Shown one piece after another: positions 48,690-59,088 of a stretch of 64,000 nt of DNA. The DNA lies in assembly GCA_900155495.1 (NCBI GenBank), contig FTLJ01000400.1, positions 26,860-90,859 on the forward strand, read 5' to 3'. Numbering within the stretch: the stretch's first letter is position 1; the number at the start of each line of letters is the position of its first letter. Under the pieces are notes generated by a model, which was not told where the DNA came from, searched no databases, and saw only the letters and a list, made by a program, of their open reading frames with translations. A program made the translations under genes and the position numbers. The stretch comes from Porogramme epimiltina. Lineage: Eukaryota > Basidiomycota > Agaricomycetes > Polyporales > Polyporaceae.

Positions 48690-49668
48690 CTAGTGAGACT
48701 CGGCATGCGCATCTTTACCCTCCGTTGACGCAGGGACAGGGGCGTCCGAATTCCACCAGTTGAAGAGATACGAGCCTACAAACCCGCCTACGAACGTCGC
48801 CAGCAGCCCCTGAGCACCGCGCTTCTCGTCCGCATTGAGCGGTCGTGAACGGCCGTGGCTAGACTCCCCACCGTCTGTCGTGAACTTGGGTAGCTCGTAC
48901 GACGTGGGGAGGCCGAGGTCATCCGCCATATCTGCAACCAGCCGTTTCAATTGCGACGTCGGCTCTTTCCGGGGCACGGAGTCGGAGGCCGACGGAGACT
49001 CGGCGGAGTCAGAGATATGGAGGTTGGGGGACGCGGCTGGGTGGGTGGCCTCACCGCCGACGACCAGTACCTTCGGCTCCGTAGAGGGTACGACCTCTGC
49101 CGGTGCAAATGCCTTTTTGATTGTCGACGAGTCCCAGCGGTCAGGCGTCAAGGGCTGGCACGTATAATCGGATTAGTAGGTAGACAGCTAGCACGACATG
49201 ACGGATGTCCTTACAATCTGCACTGGGGGCTCGGGTATAGGTTGGTTGGCGTCGGGGATAGTGACATCCAGTGTGAACCTTGCGAATACGGGCTCCGCCA
49301 TGGAAGGAATTCCAGGGACCTCGGTCGCTGTCTCGACTGCTGGAACGGTCGAGGCGTAGCGCACTTGAGATGCAGCGGGGACGGGCTCGGGGGCAAGAAC
49401 CTTTTTCTGGTCGTCGGACTGCAACCGTGTAATCAAGGTAGCCTTGTTCCCGGAGCTTCATGTAGGCCCACGGTCAACGCACAACCACAGAGCGGATAGA
49501 AGAAAATGTTGAGACATACGAAGGTAGCCCACGTTTTCTTGCCTCCTTCCTGAGCTCGACGACTGTCTCATTTTCCCATGCTTTTGTAAGGAGAACAGTC
49601 GAGACAAAGCTCCTCCTTTGTGAGACAGCGGCGTGGCGAAGGGGGAAGCGAAGAGCAGCGCGGGACAT
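48690..49668 (-). CDS. Mitochondrial SAP-domain protein (Aim34-like)
   Basis: Exon 1 MSRAALRFPLRHAAVSQRRS is a strong matrix presequence. It is followed by VVELRKEARKRGLPS, and the next exon continues YGNKATLITRLQSDDQ-type sequence, together a SAP helix-extended-helix motif. The rest is low-complexity and acidic (PAVETATEVPGIPSMAEPVF). It ends with GAQGLLATFVGGFVGSYLFN, one predicted membrane span, then a short tail (NWWNSDAPVPASTEGKDAHA). SAP plus presequence plus C-terminal span resembles yeast Aim34, a mitochondrial protein of poorly known function. Three or four exons. About 270 residues. Confidence 0.65.
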
Positions 49669-50184
49669 GGTCGGGCAAGTAGGGGGATGAGGCCCGAATG
49701 AGACCAGGCCAACAGGACGCCTCGGAAGGCGCTCTTCTAGCGCCCACGATGACGACTACTCACTCCACTCGATATGATTAAGCGCATTATCACAACAGGA
49801 ACACCCGATTTCAGGAATCCGGAATCAGTTGCGTCGCAAAGCATATCTGGTACCCAGTCCATGCTGTACTGTATCAAAAAGCCAAAGCACACCATCTGGC
49901 AGCCACCCCGGGACGTGGGTGCGAAGGTTCCTCTGAAGTTAGTAATGGACTAATAACATTATCTGCCAACATGAATATTGAAAATCTGCTCTCGAGGAGA
50001 GACGTCGAGGGTTTTGTTTCCACGCTCTCTCATGAACCAACCGTGTGGCAAGACCGAAGTAAAGGTAGCCATTTCGTCTTTGACGACTGGTGCTGAAAAT
50101 CAAATGTCACGATCACGTGTACCAGTAGTCTGGACGTGTTGCCAGGGGTTTTAGTCTCATCCGTCCACTATTTCCACAAGAACC
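49669..50184. other. Divergent upstream region, no gene seen
   Basis: Promoter space between the SAP-domain gene and the hypothetical gene at 50185. AT-richer than its flanks, with no long frame. Confidence 0.45.
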
Positions 50185-51071
50185 ATGAACGCCGAACCCG
50201 ATTCCCGCTCTCTCCGTGTCGCCCCCGGGGTGTATTTACCACTGGAGGTGTATGTCGATGCATACATGGGGGGCTTCCTCCTCACAGAACAGCAAATCGG
50301 CCAACTGTGCATCACCGCTTATGGCCAAAGTCAGGCGTATGTCGACCACATGGGCCCGCTCGACACGGCCTTCGAGTACTTTTGCAACCGCGCGGCTCTT
50401 GACAGCCCCAACTTCGTTGCTGTGGATTACCGGCATCATAAGATTCCAACTCTCCGCGAAGCCTACGTCCTCCCCTGCCGCATTGCCCTCGTGAACCATG
50501 GCACACCGCCGCCTGATCTCCCATTCGACGAGAAGGCCGAGGCGTACGCCAATTACTGGTTCCCACCACACGTCCGCCATTCGGAACCGTTCAAGAATGT
50601 CCCATACGTCGAGTGTAAATATCCCAGGGATGTCTTATGTGCGTTAGCCTACATTTTGTCGTATTTTTGAAGAAACTGATAAACATGGTATCTTCAAGTC
50701 GAAGATTGCTTTCGAAGGAAACTTACGGAGCACAGTAAGGAAGGGCTCAGAGAGTACTACAGCTGGGTGCAGGGATGGATGAGAAGACAGAAAGCTAAGG
50801 GGACGAACTATTTCAAGAATTTGGTGCGTGTTTCGTCATTGTTGGTCTAGTCCGTGATGCTGACTGCATTCGCCAGCCACCTCGGCTGACTTCGACATAC
50901 AGGCTGAGCCACCCGTTCATCACTACTAGACTGTGAGTGTTAATGACCTTGGACCCCACGAATCATAGATTTAACAACGACTCCTTGGGCCTTGATAGTC
51001 TGAAGAACCTACCTCCGGAAATCGCAAAGGACGCCACATCGCTCATGGTGCTGTTGTACAAGTATGAGTAG
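50185..51071 (+). CDS. Hypothetical protein, unknown family
   Basis: Not recognised. The ATG (aaccATGaac) starts MNAEPDSRSLRVAPGVYLPL, and the first exon runs EVYVDAYMGGFLLTEQQIGQ, CITAYGQSQAYVDHMGPLDT, KAEAYANYWFPPHVRHSEPF to CKYPRDVL. Further exons give EDCFRRKLTEHSKEGLREYY, SWVQGWMRRQKAKGTNYFKN, PPRLTSTYRLSHPFITTRLL and the end LPPEIAKDATSLMVLLYKYE. Four or five exons, about 235 residues, soluble. Exon structure and even codon use support a real gene. Agaricomycete genomes carry many such proteins. Confidence 0.6.
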
Positions 51072-51661
51072 AACGTTTCTCCCAAGACCCTCGATGATTA
51101 TTTGAAAACAACTACAAGCGCTGAATAATGTTTGGATATTGATACAACACATGTATTGGATAGTAAATCGTGATAATGAACACCGTACTTACTGAGAACT
51201 GAAAGAGCAGAGCGGGGATGGACGGGGAAAGGGACCAGACACTCGCGTCGCGGAGCGTGGCTAGACACTTCGGACGGACGAAGTCGGCCACTCCGAGGAC
51301 CGAGCGGGACAGCTGCGCAGGCTGGGTCAAGGGCTGGTAGCAGGCGCTGTGTGTTTGTGTAGTCTGCGCTATTGGGCAGCCACTCTGGAGAAGCGGGGAA
51401 GGCCATGACATGAGAGCCTGCTGTAGCCCACAGCCCTAACAATCGACGGCATCTCCGCGACTTATCACCTGCAATCTTTCCCTCAGCGGCCGTCTTCTAT
51501 CGTTTTCGGACTTCCGCGCCTCGTGCCCCCGCCACCTCGTGTCCGCTCGCTCCGACGCTGACGCCCTCCGCGCCCGCATATTAGTCCCTTCGTCATCTTT
51601 CCCGCTTACTCCTCTCCTCGCTTCGTCCCCGCTCCCCCCATCTCGCACCCCCGCCCCCAGC
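51072..51661. other. Intergenic region, no gene seen
   Basis: 3' flank of the hypothetical gene and a CT-rich leader of the next gene. The minus-strand frames of about 100 codons at 51098-51442 lack splice or family support. Confidence 0.45.
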
Positions 51662-53538
51662 ATGCTGCTCTCCCCAGCGTACGTCTCGCGTCCCGCACGC
51701 TCGTCCGCCCATCATCCGATTATCATGCTTTTGATAGCGCCTCCAATGCGAGCCTCCCCTCCTCGCAGGGCTTCTGGGGCAGGTTCAAGACCCCCAAGAG
51801 CAACAAGGAGGCAGAGCTCAGGCAGCCGTCCATGGCTCTCACTCGCCAACGTCTCCTAACACTCGCCTTTGACGACATGGAAACTATCCGGATGGTGAGT
51901 CGCCCCGCCCCACATTCCTGCGCGTTCCGCCCCGCAGCCGCTAACGTCTCGCGTGAAGCTTCCCAATTCGTTTGTGGTGCGCCCCGACTCTCCTTCCTCG
52001 TATTAGCCGCTCCGGGCTCATAGATCGAGCAGGAGCTGGACGCGCTCGCCCGAGACTGGATCAAGCCTCCCCCCGATATCGCCATCGCGCTTCGCGTGCC
52101 TATCGAATATGCGTCCTTGAATGCTGCAGTATGTCGCGCGCCCCCGCTACTGTCACGCCCCGCGCTGATTGGGTTTGGCTTCTCAGCGTTTAGTGGCCGG
52201 CCCATACATTTATGTGCGGAGGCCATTTCCGCCAACTTTATTTTACATGTCGCTCACGGCTGTTTCCAGCTGACGGGCGAGGACTCGTACCAAATTGCAA
52301 CTATGGGTGTGCAAGGGCTCCGGGTTGAAATCGTTTGCGACGCGCCCCCGCCTCCAGATGAGCCTCCGTGAGTATCATTACGTTTATTGGCCGTACTTTT
52401 GCTGATATTCCTGCCCTCCCAGCCCGCCTCCGTAAGTCATCCCCGTATCATGCACGGGTTGAGGTATTCAGCTTTGCGCCAGACCCCCACCCGTACTAGA
52501 GATGCCGGGAACGTTCAGTCTCGAGCTCGCACCAGGGCAGACAGTGGCGCTGGACACCACCATCACGTCCGACGAGCTCGATATGGCCAGGATGGAGGAC
52601 GGAACCACAGTGGACGGACAATTCTGGGGTAAACTGGAGATCGTCCACGATGGCGACGACCACCGGTTGGAATTCTCGGGGACGCGCATCCAGAACACCG
52701 AAAACGTCTCGACGGACCTCATCATCGACTCCCGCGTGATCAACAAGCTAGCCGTGGCCGCAAAGCCCGCCACCGCCCGATGCCATTTGAGCATCCTCGC
52801 GCCAGCCCAGCAGTATGCCGACCTCATACTCTCTTTCTCGTCATTCTGGAAAATGGGCGTGAGCTGGCCACCTGCAGAGCCCGTCCCCGACAGTCCGAAC
52901 AAGATCAAGTGGTTCTTGCGGGTGCACCCTGGCGGCGCCGTGGAGCACTTCGAAACGCAGATGACGGCGACGTCTTTGTATTATGAAGCCGTGTAAGTGG
53001 ATTCTTCTCCTCACGCCTGCCTGAGAAGGCCTAATCAGGCTCCCCGACAGCCCCGAACCCGGGATGCTAGATCCACAAGAATTCATTGCCCCTAGGAACG
53101 GATTTGCGATGTCATTCCGAGACTTCGTACCGCATCTCATGCGTGTTCTCGATCAACTCGGGATGTCACTTTTTGCCCGAACGACGTTCGTCAAGTATGT
53201 GAACGTACTGCTACCTATTCGCGTCTTCATCCTCTGATCCGTCTCGCAGCAACAACTTGGTAGCCTTCTCGCAGCACCGGAACATCGCATACCGCTTTAT
53301 GTCCCCGGGCAAAATTGCGGCGGCCATCGACATCTCGATCACGGTCGAGAACTGCGTGTTCACGCGGCTGTTCCTGATGTTCCGCGGCGTGACCGACGAC
53401 GAGCTTGGTCTCTTTTCGGGCGCGGGCGAAAAGGAGGCAAACGCGGCAAACTGGCGCGAGATCGTCGGCTGGTCTGAGATGAGCAAAGACCCGAACGCGT
53501 TCCGCGTGCTCGAGACGTCTGTGCTTGAGGTGACGTAG
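51662..53538 (+). CDS. Hypothetical protein, unknown family
   Basis: Not recognised. MLLSPA is joined by a 58-base intron to ASNASLPSSQGFWGRFKTPK. Then follow MALTRQRLLTLAFDDMETIR, LPNSFV, IEQELDALARDWIKPPPDIA and IALRVPIEYASLNAA. The long exon at about 52.5-53.0 kb reads MPGTFSLELAPGQTVALDTT, WGKLEIVHDGDDHRLEFSGT then SSFWKMGVSWPPAEPVPDSP. Later exons give PEPGMLDPQEFIAPRNGFAM and NNNLVAFSQHRNIAYRFMSP, and the end FRVLETSVLEVT. About 400 residues and nine exons. The alternation of beta-rich segments suggests an all-beta or mixed fold. No catalytic motif is apparent. Confidence 0.6.
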
Positions 53539-54286
53539 ACGAGTGCGCGACCGCGCACGGGTATGGTCTTTTGAGCTCGATTGATTCTTTGCGATATCCA
53601 TTGTATTTCTTGTCGATACCTCCCCATTGTCTACTTTTACCCCCGGTGCTGTCTCTGATTTTCGTTTGGCCCTTGTCCCTACGTCTCCGGTCTCCCCTGT
53701 AGTCTTATCGCTCAATTAGTGTTGTATCCTGCGCGCAGGTGCGCTTCTCCGGCCCTCCATCTACGCCCCCCCCCTCCCCGACTCGCCCTTAATGCTCACA
53801 TTGACGACCGGAATACCTTACCCGCCCCCCTATGGACAGTCCCTGCCCTGCTTGCTGTCTTCGCTGTCGCTTGTACACGCTCATGACCATGTGTAGCCCT
53901 GAATCTCTCCTCATCTTATGCCGCTACTTCCCATCCTGACGCGTACTGAGTACATAATGGATACTTGATGAACCCCCTTCCCGATGTGTGTTCGCCGCTC
54001 GTCGCGATTTAGGGGCCAGGAGTCATCGAGAAGTGATCTGAGGGCGATCGCGTAGGGAAAGCGGTGCCAACGGCTGGAGCGGGAAGGAGGGGGGCGCAGA
54101 ATTCCGAGGCGAAGCTGGGCGTGATCAAGGCAATGGAATCGCGTCGACCATCGCATCTCCTTCGCACTGTTCCAATCCTCGCCTTCCCCTCCCAGCCCCC
54201 CAGCCCCACACGCACACGTCGCCCCCGCTCACCCACCCTCCACTACCACGCCGGACGACCGCAGATCGAGCACAACGCAAGTGACC
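53539..54286. other. Intergenic region, no gene seen
   Basis: T/C-rich sequence with pyrimidine runs, probably the 3' UTR of the upstream gene and the leader of the next. No supported frame. Confidence 0.45.
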
Positions 54287-55219
54287 ATGAACGCCGCAAG
54301 CCAGCACGGGTACGTGCGCCGCACCCACGCCGCCGCCCGACGCGTCCGAGCCCGAGGCTGACGCGCCGACCCCTCCTCCTCCACACGCATGCACGCACGC
54401 ACGCCCTTTCCCCCTGCACACCGCCTGAACATGCCCACCCTCACGCACAGCAAAGAGCCCTCCGGCGCGTCCGCCCGCGCGGGCACGCCGTCGCGCATCC
54501 AACAACAAGCCAGCACGGGCAGCAGCGGCGGCGGGGGGTACGGGGACGGGGGGGACGACTACTACGACGAGGACGACTTCCTGGACGAGTACACGCACGA
54601 GCGGCTCCCGACGGAGCCCGCGCGGCTCGACGTCGACCTGCCCGTGTCGGACCTCGACCTGACGATGACCTTCGACTCGATCCTCGCGCAGGTCGCCCCG
54701 GCGCAGCCCGAAGAAGAGTGCGTTTTCCCCGCCTCCTCTCTCTCTTTTTTGTGCTTTCTCTTTTCCTTTCTTTCGCTGCCGTGCCCCGTTCCGGCCCCCG
54801 TCCTATGCCGTTGCTCTCTCGCCACGTTGCGACGCCCAACCGTCCGTTGCCCTCTCCCGTCTCTCCCGAGGGCCTTTCCCGGTCGCTGGGTTTCAGTGCC
54901 GTCCCGATATGGGGCGCTGAAGCGTAATATGGGCGCCTATTGTGCCGCTCGGCTTTACGAGCCAAACATGCCGGCGCCAGCCCAATGACCGCTCTAGCCT
55001 CCTGCACCGAGCTCGGCGACCCGACGCTGACCGCGCTGTCATTTTTTTCGCAGGACTGACCGCGTCCAGAAGCGGCAGAGCAACGTGATGAAATTGGCAG
55101 AGCAGAACGAGCGGCTGAAGGAGGAGCTGCGCGCGATGACGGAGCGGCTGGAGGCGGCAGAGCGGAAGCAGAAGGACCTCGAGACACGCGCGCGGCGGTC
55201 GGCGGAGGGCGCGCGTTGA
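54287..55219 (+). CDS. Small acidic coiled-coil protein, unknown
   Basis: Not recognised. The ATG at 54287 gives MNAASQHG, joined by a 140-base intron to KEPSGASARAGTPSRIQQQA. A start at 54431 in the same frame is possible. A glycine/aspartate/tyrosine stretch (GGGGYGDGGDDYYDEDDFLD) and LDVDLPVSDLDLTMTFDSIL follow. An unusually long intron (54718-55053, 336 bases) leads to TDRVQKRQSNVMKLAEQNER, LKEELRAMTERLEAAERKQK, an amphipathic coiled coil, and the end RRSAEGAR. About 160 residues. The coiled coil suggests dimerisation or scaffolding. Confidence 0.5.
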
Positions 55220-55867
55220 AGGACAAGGACAAGGAGGTGACGGAAGGACCCGCGGCGGCGCTGTGCCGACCGACCGACCGACCTGCGGCGGCGCGTGCGG
55301 GCATGGGATCGCGCTGCGCCGTCTGGGGAAGGGCTGCTGCTGCTCGCGCGGCGCAGGTTTGGCTAGTCGCGCGGGCGTAGGCATTTGTATTTGTACGGAT
55401 GATACCACAACGACTTGACTGGACGGAGACGGACACAAGCGGTGTGCGGCGGAACGTTGCGGGGTGCGCGGGGTGGACGGGTGGGGCCGCATGTACGGCA
55501 GGCCGGGAGTGGCGGCCGAGCGGCGGGGGGACGGGGCGCGAGGGATTCGTGGAGATGAGGGCTCGATAGAGCGCGCGAGGGAACATCGATTGTGGATAAG
55601 CGCGACCCTCCTCAGCGGGCACTCGGACCAGCGGCAGCGCGGACAGCGCCCAGCAGCGACTGGCAGGGAGAGCCCGCCCGCCCTGCTCGGCCCACTCGTC
55701 CAGGCTCCCCAGACGTCACTCCCGCCAGACTTATATCTCTCGGCCCCTCTTGCACGCGCCTCGACCCTTCTTTGTCTTCTCCTTCGACCGACCTCTTCCC
55801 GCCCACCCCCTCTTAAGCCTCGCGCCCAGCCCCCACACGCCGCCCTTCCCCCCCCCCCCTCCCCCCC

Positions 55868-55904
<37 letters not shown>

Positions 55905-55947
55905 NNCTTCCAGCCCCCCCTTACCCCGCACCCCGCACACACCAGCC
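55220..55947. other. Intergenic region with poly-C tract
   Basis: GC-rich, with no supported gene. Large overlapping frames on both strands here come from low stop density. The distal part is the CT/C-rich leader of the oxidoreductase gene, including the poly-C run. Confidence 0.45.
55848..55906 (+). repeat. Poly-C tract with two undetermined bases
   Basis: About 57 bases that are almost all C (single T and A interruptions), followed by NN at 55905-55906. It lies 42 bases upstream of the oxidoreductase start codon. The Ns show that the assembly could not resolve the run, so its true length is unknown. Confidence 0.9.
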
Positions 55948-57757
55948 ATGTCGCGCCGCCCCTCCGAGCTCACCAGCCCGACCTCCTTCCGCCGCCCCTC
56001 CGTCCTCGACTCCCCCACCGGCATCACCAGGCGCCAGTCGGGGGCCTCCTCCCGCAGGCCGTCCATCGACCCCTCCAGGCTTATCCCCATAGACAAGTCA
56101 GTGCCCCCGCGCGCCCCGCGCACGCCCATCGCTAATTGATCTGCGCACCCCCAGGGCCTCGCACATCGGCGGCACGGACGACTTCAATGTCGTCTTCGTC
56201 GGCGCGGGCAACATCATGTTCGGTGCGTCCCGGACGGGGCGGGGCTATCGCCCCGCATCGCGCGCGCACCGTCGCTGACCCCGCACGCGCGTCATGTCAT
56301 CATCACCGCCAGGCTCGGACGAGGGCCCATGGAACCACTCCTTCCGCTTCGAACAGTGCGCCGCCCTCTCTCTCTCACCCCCGCGTCGCGTGAGCGCGCC
56401 CCGTGCTGATCGTCCCCCAGCAAACTCGGCCCCCGCCTCAAGGTGGTCGCGCTGATCGACCCCGCGATCGAGCGCGCGACGGCCGTGCTCCAGAAAAAGT
56501 GCGAGACGTTCGTGCGCTCCGCGTACGAGAACACGCGCGTCTTCAAGACGCTCGAGGACTTTGTCCGCAACATGTCCAAGAAGGACATGCCGCGCGCCGT
56601 CATCGTCGGCTCCCCGCCCATGTTCCGCGGCACGCTCCAGCCCGGGCGCGACATCGAGACCCAGATCATGAAGTACTTCCCCGGCGTCGCCATGTTCATC
56701 GAGAAGCCGTCCGCGACGGGCCCCGCGAGCGAGCTCCCCGAGGCGTTCGCGATCGCCAAGGCCGTCGCGGACTCGGGCACGATCTGCTCCGTGGGCTACA
56801 TGCTCCGGTACCTGCGCGCGGTGCAGATGATGAAGAGCATCATCGACGAGAACAACCTCACGGTCATGGCCACCATCGCGCGCTACGCGTGCGCGTACGA
56901 GGCGATCGCCAAGCCCGACTGGTGGGACAAGTCCAAGAGCGCGGGCCCGATCATCGAGCAGGGCACGCACTTTTGCGACCTCTCCCGCTACTTTGGCGGC
57001 GAGGTCGACATGTCCACCGTCAGCGCCCACTCGCTCGAGTGGGACGAGAACGCGGGCCACCTCTCCAAGATGTCCGTCGACGAGACCGCGATCCCGCCCG
57101 AGAACAGGATCCCGCGCGTCACCGCCGCGACCTGGTGCGTTGCGGTCCCGTAGGGTCTGTGGAGCGCGGGAGTGTGTGTGCTGAACGCGTGTGCGCCTTT
57201 GCAGGAAGTACGACAGCGGCGCCGTCGGGAGCTTCACCCACCTCTGCGCGCTCCAGGGCCACGACTACAGCTGCGAGCTCGAGGTGTATGCTGACGGCTA
57301 CCAGCTCAAGTGAGTTTACCGGTCGCCGGTCGCCGCTCAGACTTGCATCTCAAGCTAATATATGCTACTAGGCTCGTGAACCCCTACGTTCAGCCCGTGC
57401 TTTACATCCGCCGGCCCGGCAGCGACCTAGAGGAGACTCACAGGTTCCCCGACGACGATCCGTTCTTCTCCGAGGTGAACATACCGCTTAACGTTGGCCG
57501 ACATCGCTCTGACGCGCTATTCCAGATTTCCGTCTTGATTGACAACATTGAGGACATCGAGGAGGACCCGGAGACCGCCCAAATTTTGAGCACGTTCGAA
57601 GGTGAGGCATTCTCACCATGCAAACTGGGCGGCCGTTAATCCCAGCCTTCCAGACGCTTGCAAGACATACGAGCTGACTTGGGCCATCCGCCTCGCGGCC
57701 GAGCGCAGCCGCGCGGAGAAGCTGGCAAAGGCGAGCGCCGCTGCCCCTGCAGCTTAA
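55948..57757 (+). CDS. Gfo/Idh/MocA-family NAD(P)-dependent oxidoreductase
   Basis: Dehydrogenase of the glucose-fructose oxidoreductase fold. The N-terminus is Ser/Arg-rich (MSRRPSELTSPTSFRRPSVL). The Rossmann start is DDFNVVFVGAGNIMFG, interrupted by an intron after IMF. LGPRLKVVALIDPAIERATA ends with the acidic residue for the ribose. The family EKP motif is AMFIEKPSATGPASE. Then come SGTICSVGYMLRYLRAVQMM, AKPDWWDKSKSAGPIIEQGT and HFCDLSRYFGGEVD, the G-x-x-x-D-x-x-H-like substrate region. The last exons read VNPYVQPVLYIRRPGSDLEE and end KASAAAPAA. Seven or so exons, about 500 residues. The substrate is unknown. Confidence 0.88.
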
Positions 57758-57980
57758 ATTTCGTTCGGACATGAATCGAGAGCACAGCGGACTTAGATGA
57801 TACATGAAGCCGCGGTAACGCTTTGTACGATTTTGTTGTCAGAAGAGGACATTGTATAGAAAAAAGACCGGAGGACGGATGGGTTCTGTTAATGTACAAG
57901 TGCGAGGATCCCCGAGAGCGAATGGAAAGCGAGCGAGCGAAGCTAGTGTTACAAAATCTAAATCGTTCCCTCGTGGTGTG

Positions 57981-59088
57981 TCATGCCTCCTCAGAGGACC
58001 CGGCCGGTGCTGTCTGCTGCTTTTTGGCGGGGTGGTCGGGCGGGGGCAGAGCGGCGGTGTCGCCGTCGCCAGGCTCGCCGTCTGCCTCTTCTGCCTCCTC
58101 GTCCCCCCGCTTCCGTTTCGCACCGGCCTCGGCAGTGCCGCACGGCGCGTCGACGTCGATTATGGCCGCGCGTCGCGCAGGCTCGTTTTCGAGCGCGTCG
58201 ACGTCGATTATGGTGGCGCCCTGCGTAGGCTCAGGGTTGGGCTCGGTAGTGTCAGCGCTGCCGGCGTCAGCAGGAGGCGGAGGGTTGGCTTTCTTGTGCT
58301 GCTTCACCATCTTCTCGAACCTGATGGCCAAGTGCGTCTTCAGCTGCGGGATCTGCTTGAACTTCTCGTCGCAGTGTGGGCAGGTCAGGTCCTTCTTCAG
58401 GAGCTCCTCGTACTCTTTCTTGTCGAGCTTTTCTTTCTGTAGGAGGAGACGCTGGTGGATGTCAGGAATCGACGACGCCCTGACGTCGGGCTTCAGCCAG
58501 GAGATGACATCGTCGAGGTGGATGAAGAACCCGAGCTTAGGGTGGAACGAGTTCATGTGCTTCTTTGTCTTCACGCCGTTGCCCATAAAATCCTTCGACA
58601 TGATATGGATGTGCGCATGCCTGCCAGAACGACCAAACCCAGTCAGTACTCACGGCGCAAACGAGAGCGAAGCATGCGAAGCCTAGAAAGACACACGTGA
58701 GGTGTTTCATGGACGACGTGACGTACTCGAGCGACGGCACGACGTGGAAGCCGACCTGCACGTCCCACTCGAAGCCCTCGGCACGGACCATCTCCGCACG
58801 AATGTGCGCGAGCACCTCCTGCGCGTCCGCGCGGCAGCGCACGAGCAGCGCGCGCGCGTCCTCGCGGGGCAGGCCCTCCAGGATCGCGTGCAGGTCGCGC
58901 AGGTGCCGCTCGTGTAGGCCCGCCTCCGGGCGGGCGCGCGGGAGGAGGAGGAAGTGGAAGCGCCCCTTGGGCCAGCGGTCGAACACCGTCACGGAGTCCT
59001 CGGTGTGGCAGAGGCGGATCGTGGGTGGGATCTCGGCGGGGTCCATGCGCGCTGCGTACGTGCGCAGGATGGTCAAGTTGGCGTACAT
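57981..59088 (-). CDS. HNT3: Aprataxin-like DNA-adenylate hydrolase
   Basis: Removes AMP from abortive DNA ligation ends. Two exons. The N-terminus is MYANLTILRTYAARMDPAEI. The HIT domain has SVTVFDRWPKGRFHFLLLPR, the conserved KAxxHxLLLPR-like strand, and the catalytic HxHxH triad RHAHIHIMSKDFMGNGVKTK at the exon 2 start. A C2H2 zinc finger follows (DLTCPHCDEKFKQIPQLKTH). As in fungal Hnt3 there is no N-terminal FHA domain. The C-terminal 90 residues are disordered, with two copies of a short IIDVDA motif, a basic cluster (AGAKRKRGDEE) and an acidic end. About 340 residues. Confidence 0.9.
58145..58213 (-). repeat. Two copies of a 21-base direct repeat inside aprataxin
   Basis: The same 21 bases occur at 58145-58165 and 58193-58213, 48 bases apart (in frame). 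On the coding strand each copy encodes an (A/T)IIDVDA segment, so a 16-codon unit appears to have duplicated. Confidence 0.9.

Noticed and set aside
54441..55942. Overlapping 350-390 codon minus-strand frames across the coiled-coil gene and poly-C region
   Set aside because: Composition artefact (Arg/Ala/Pro/Gly), runs through the poly-C and NN bases, no splice or family support.
56245..57237. 330-codon minus-strand open frame over the oxidoreductase
   Set aside because: Antisense shadow of GC-rich exons, Arg/Val/Asp/Leu repeats only.
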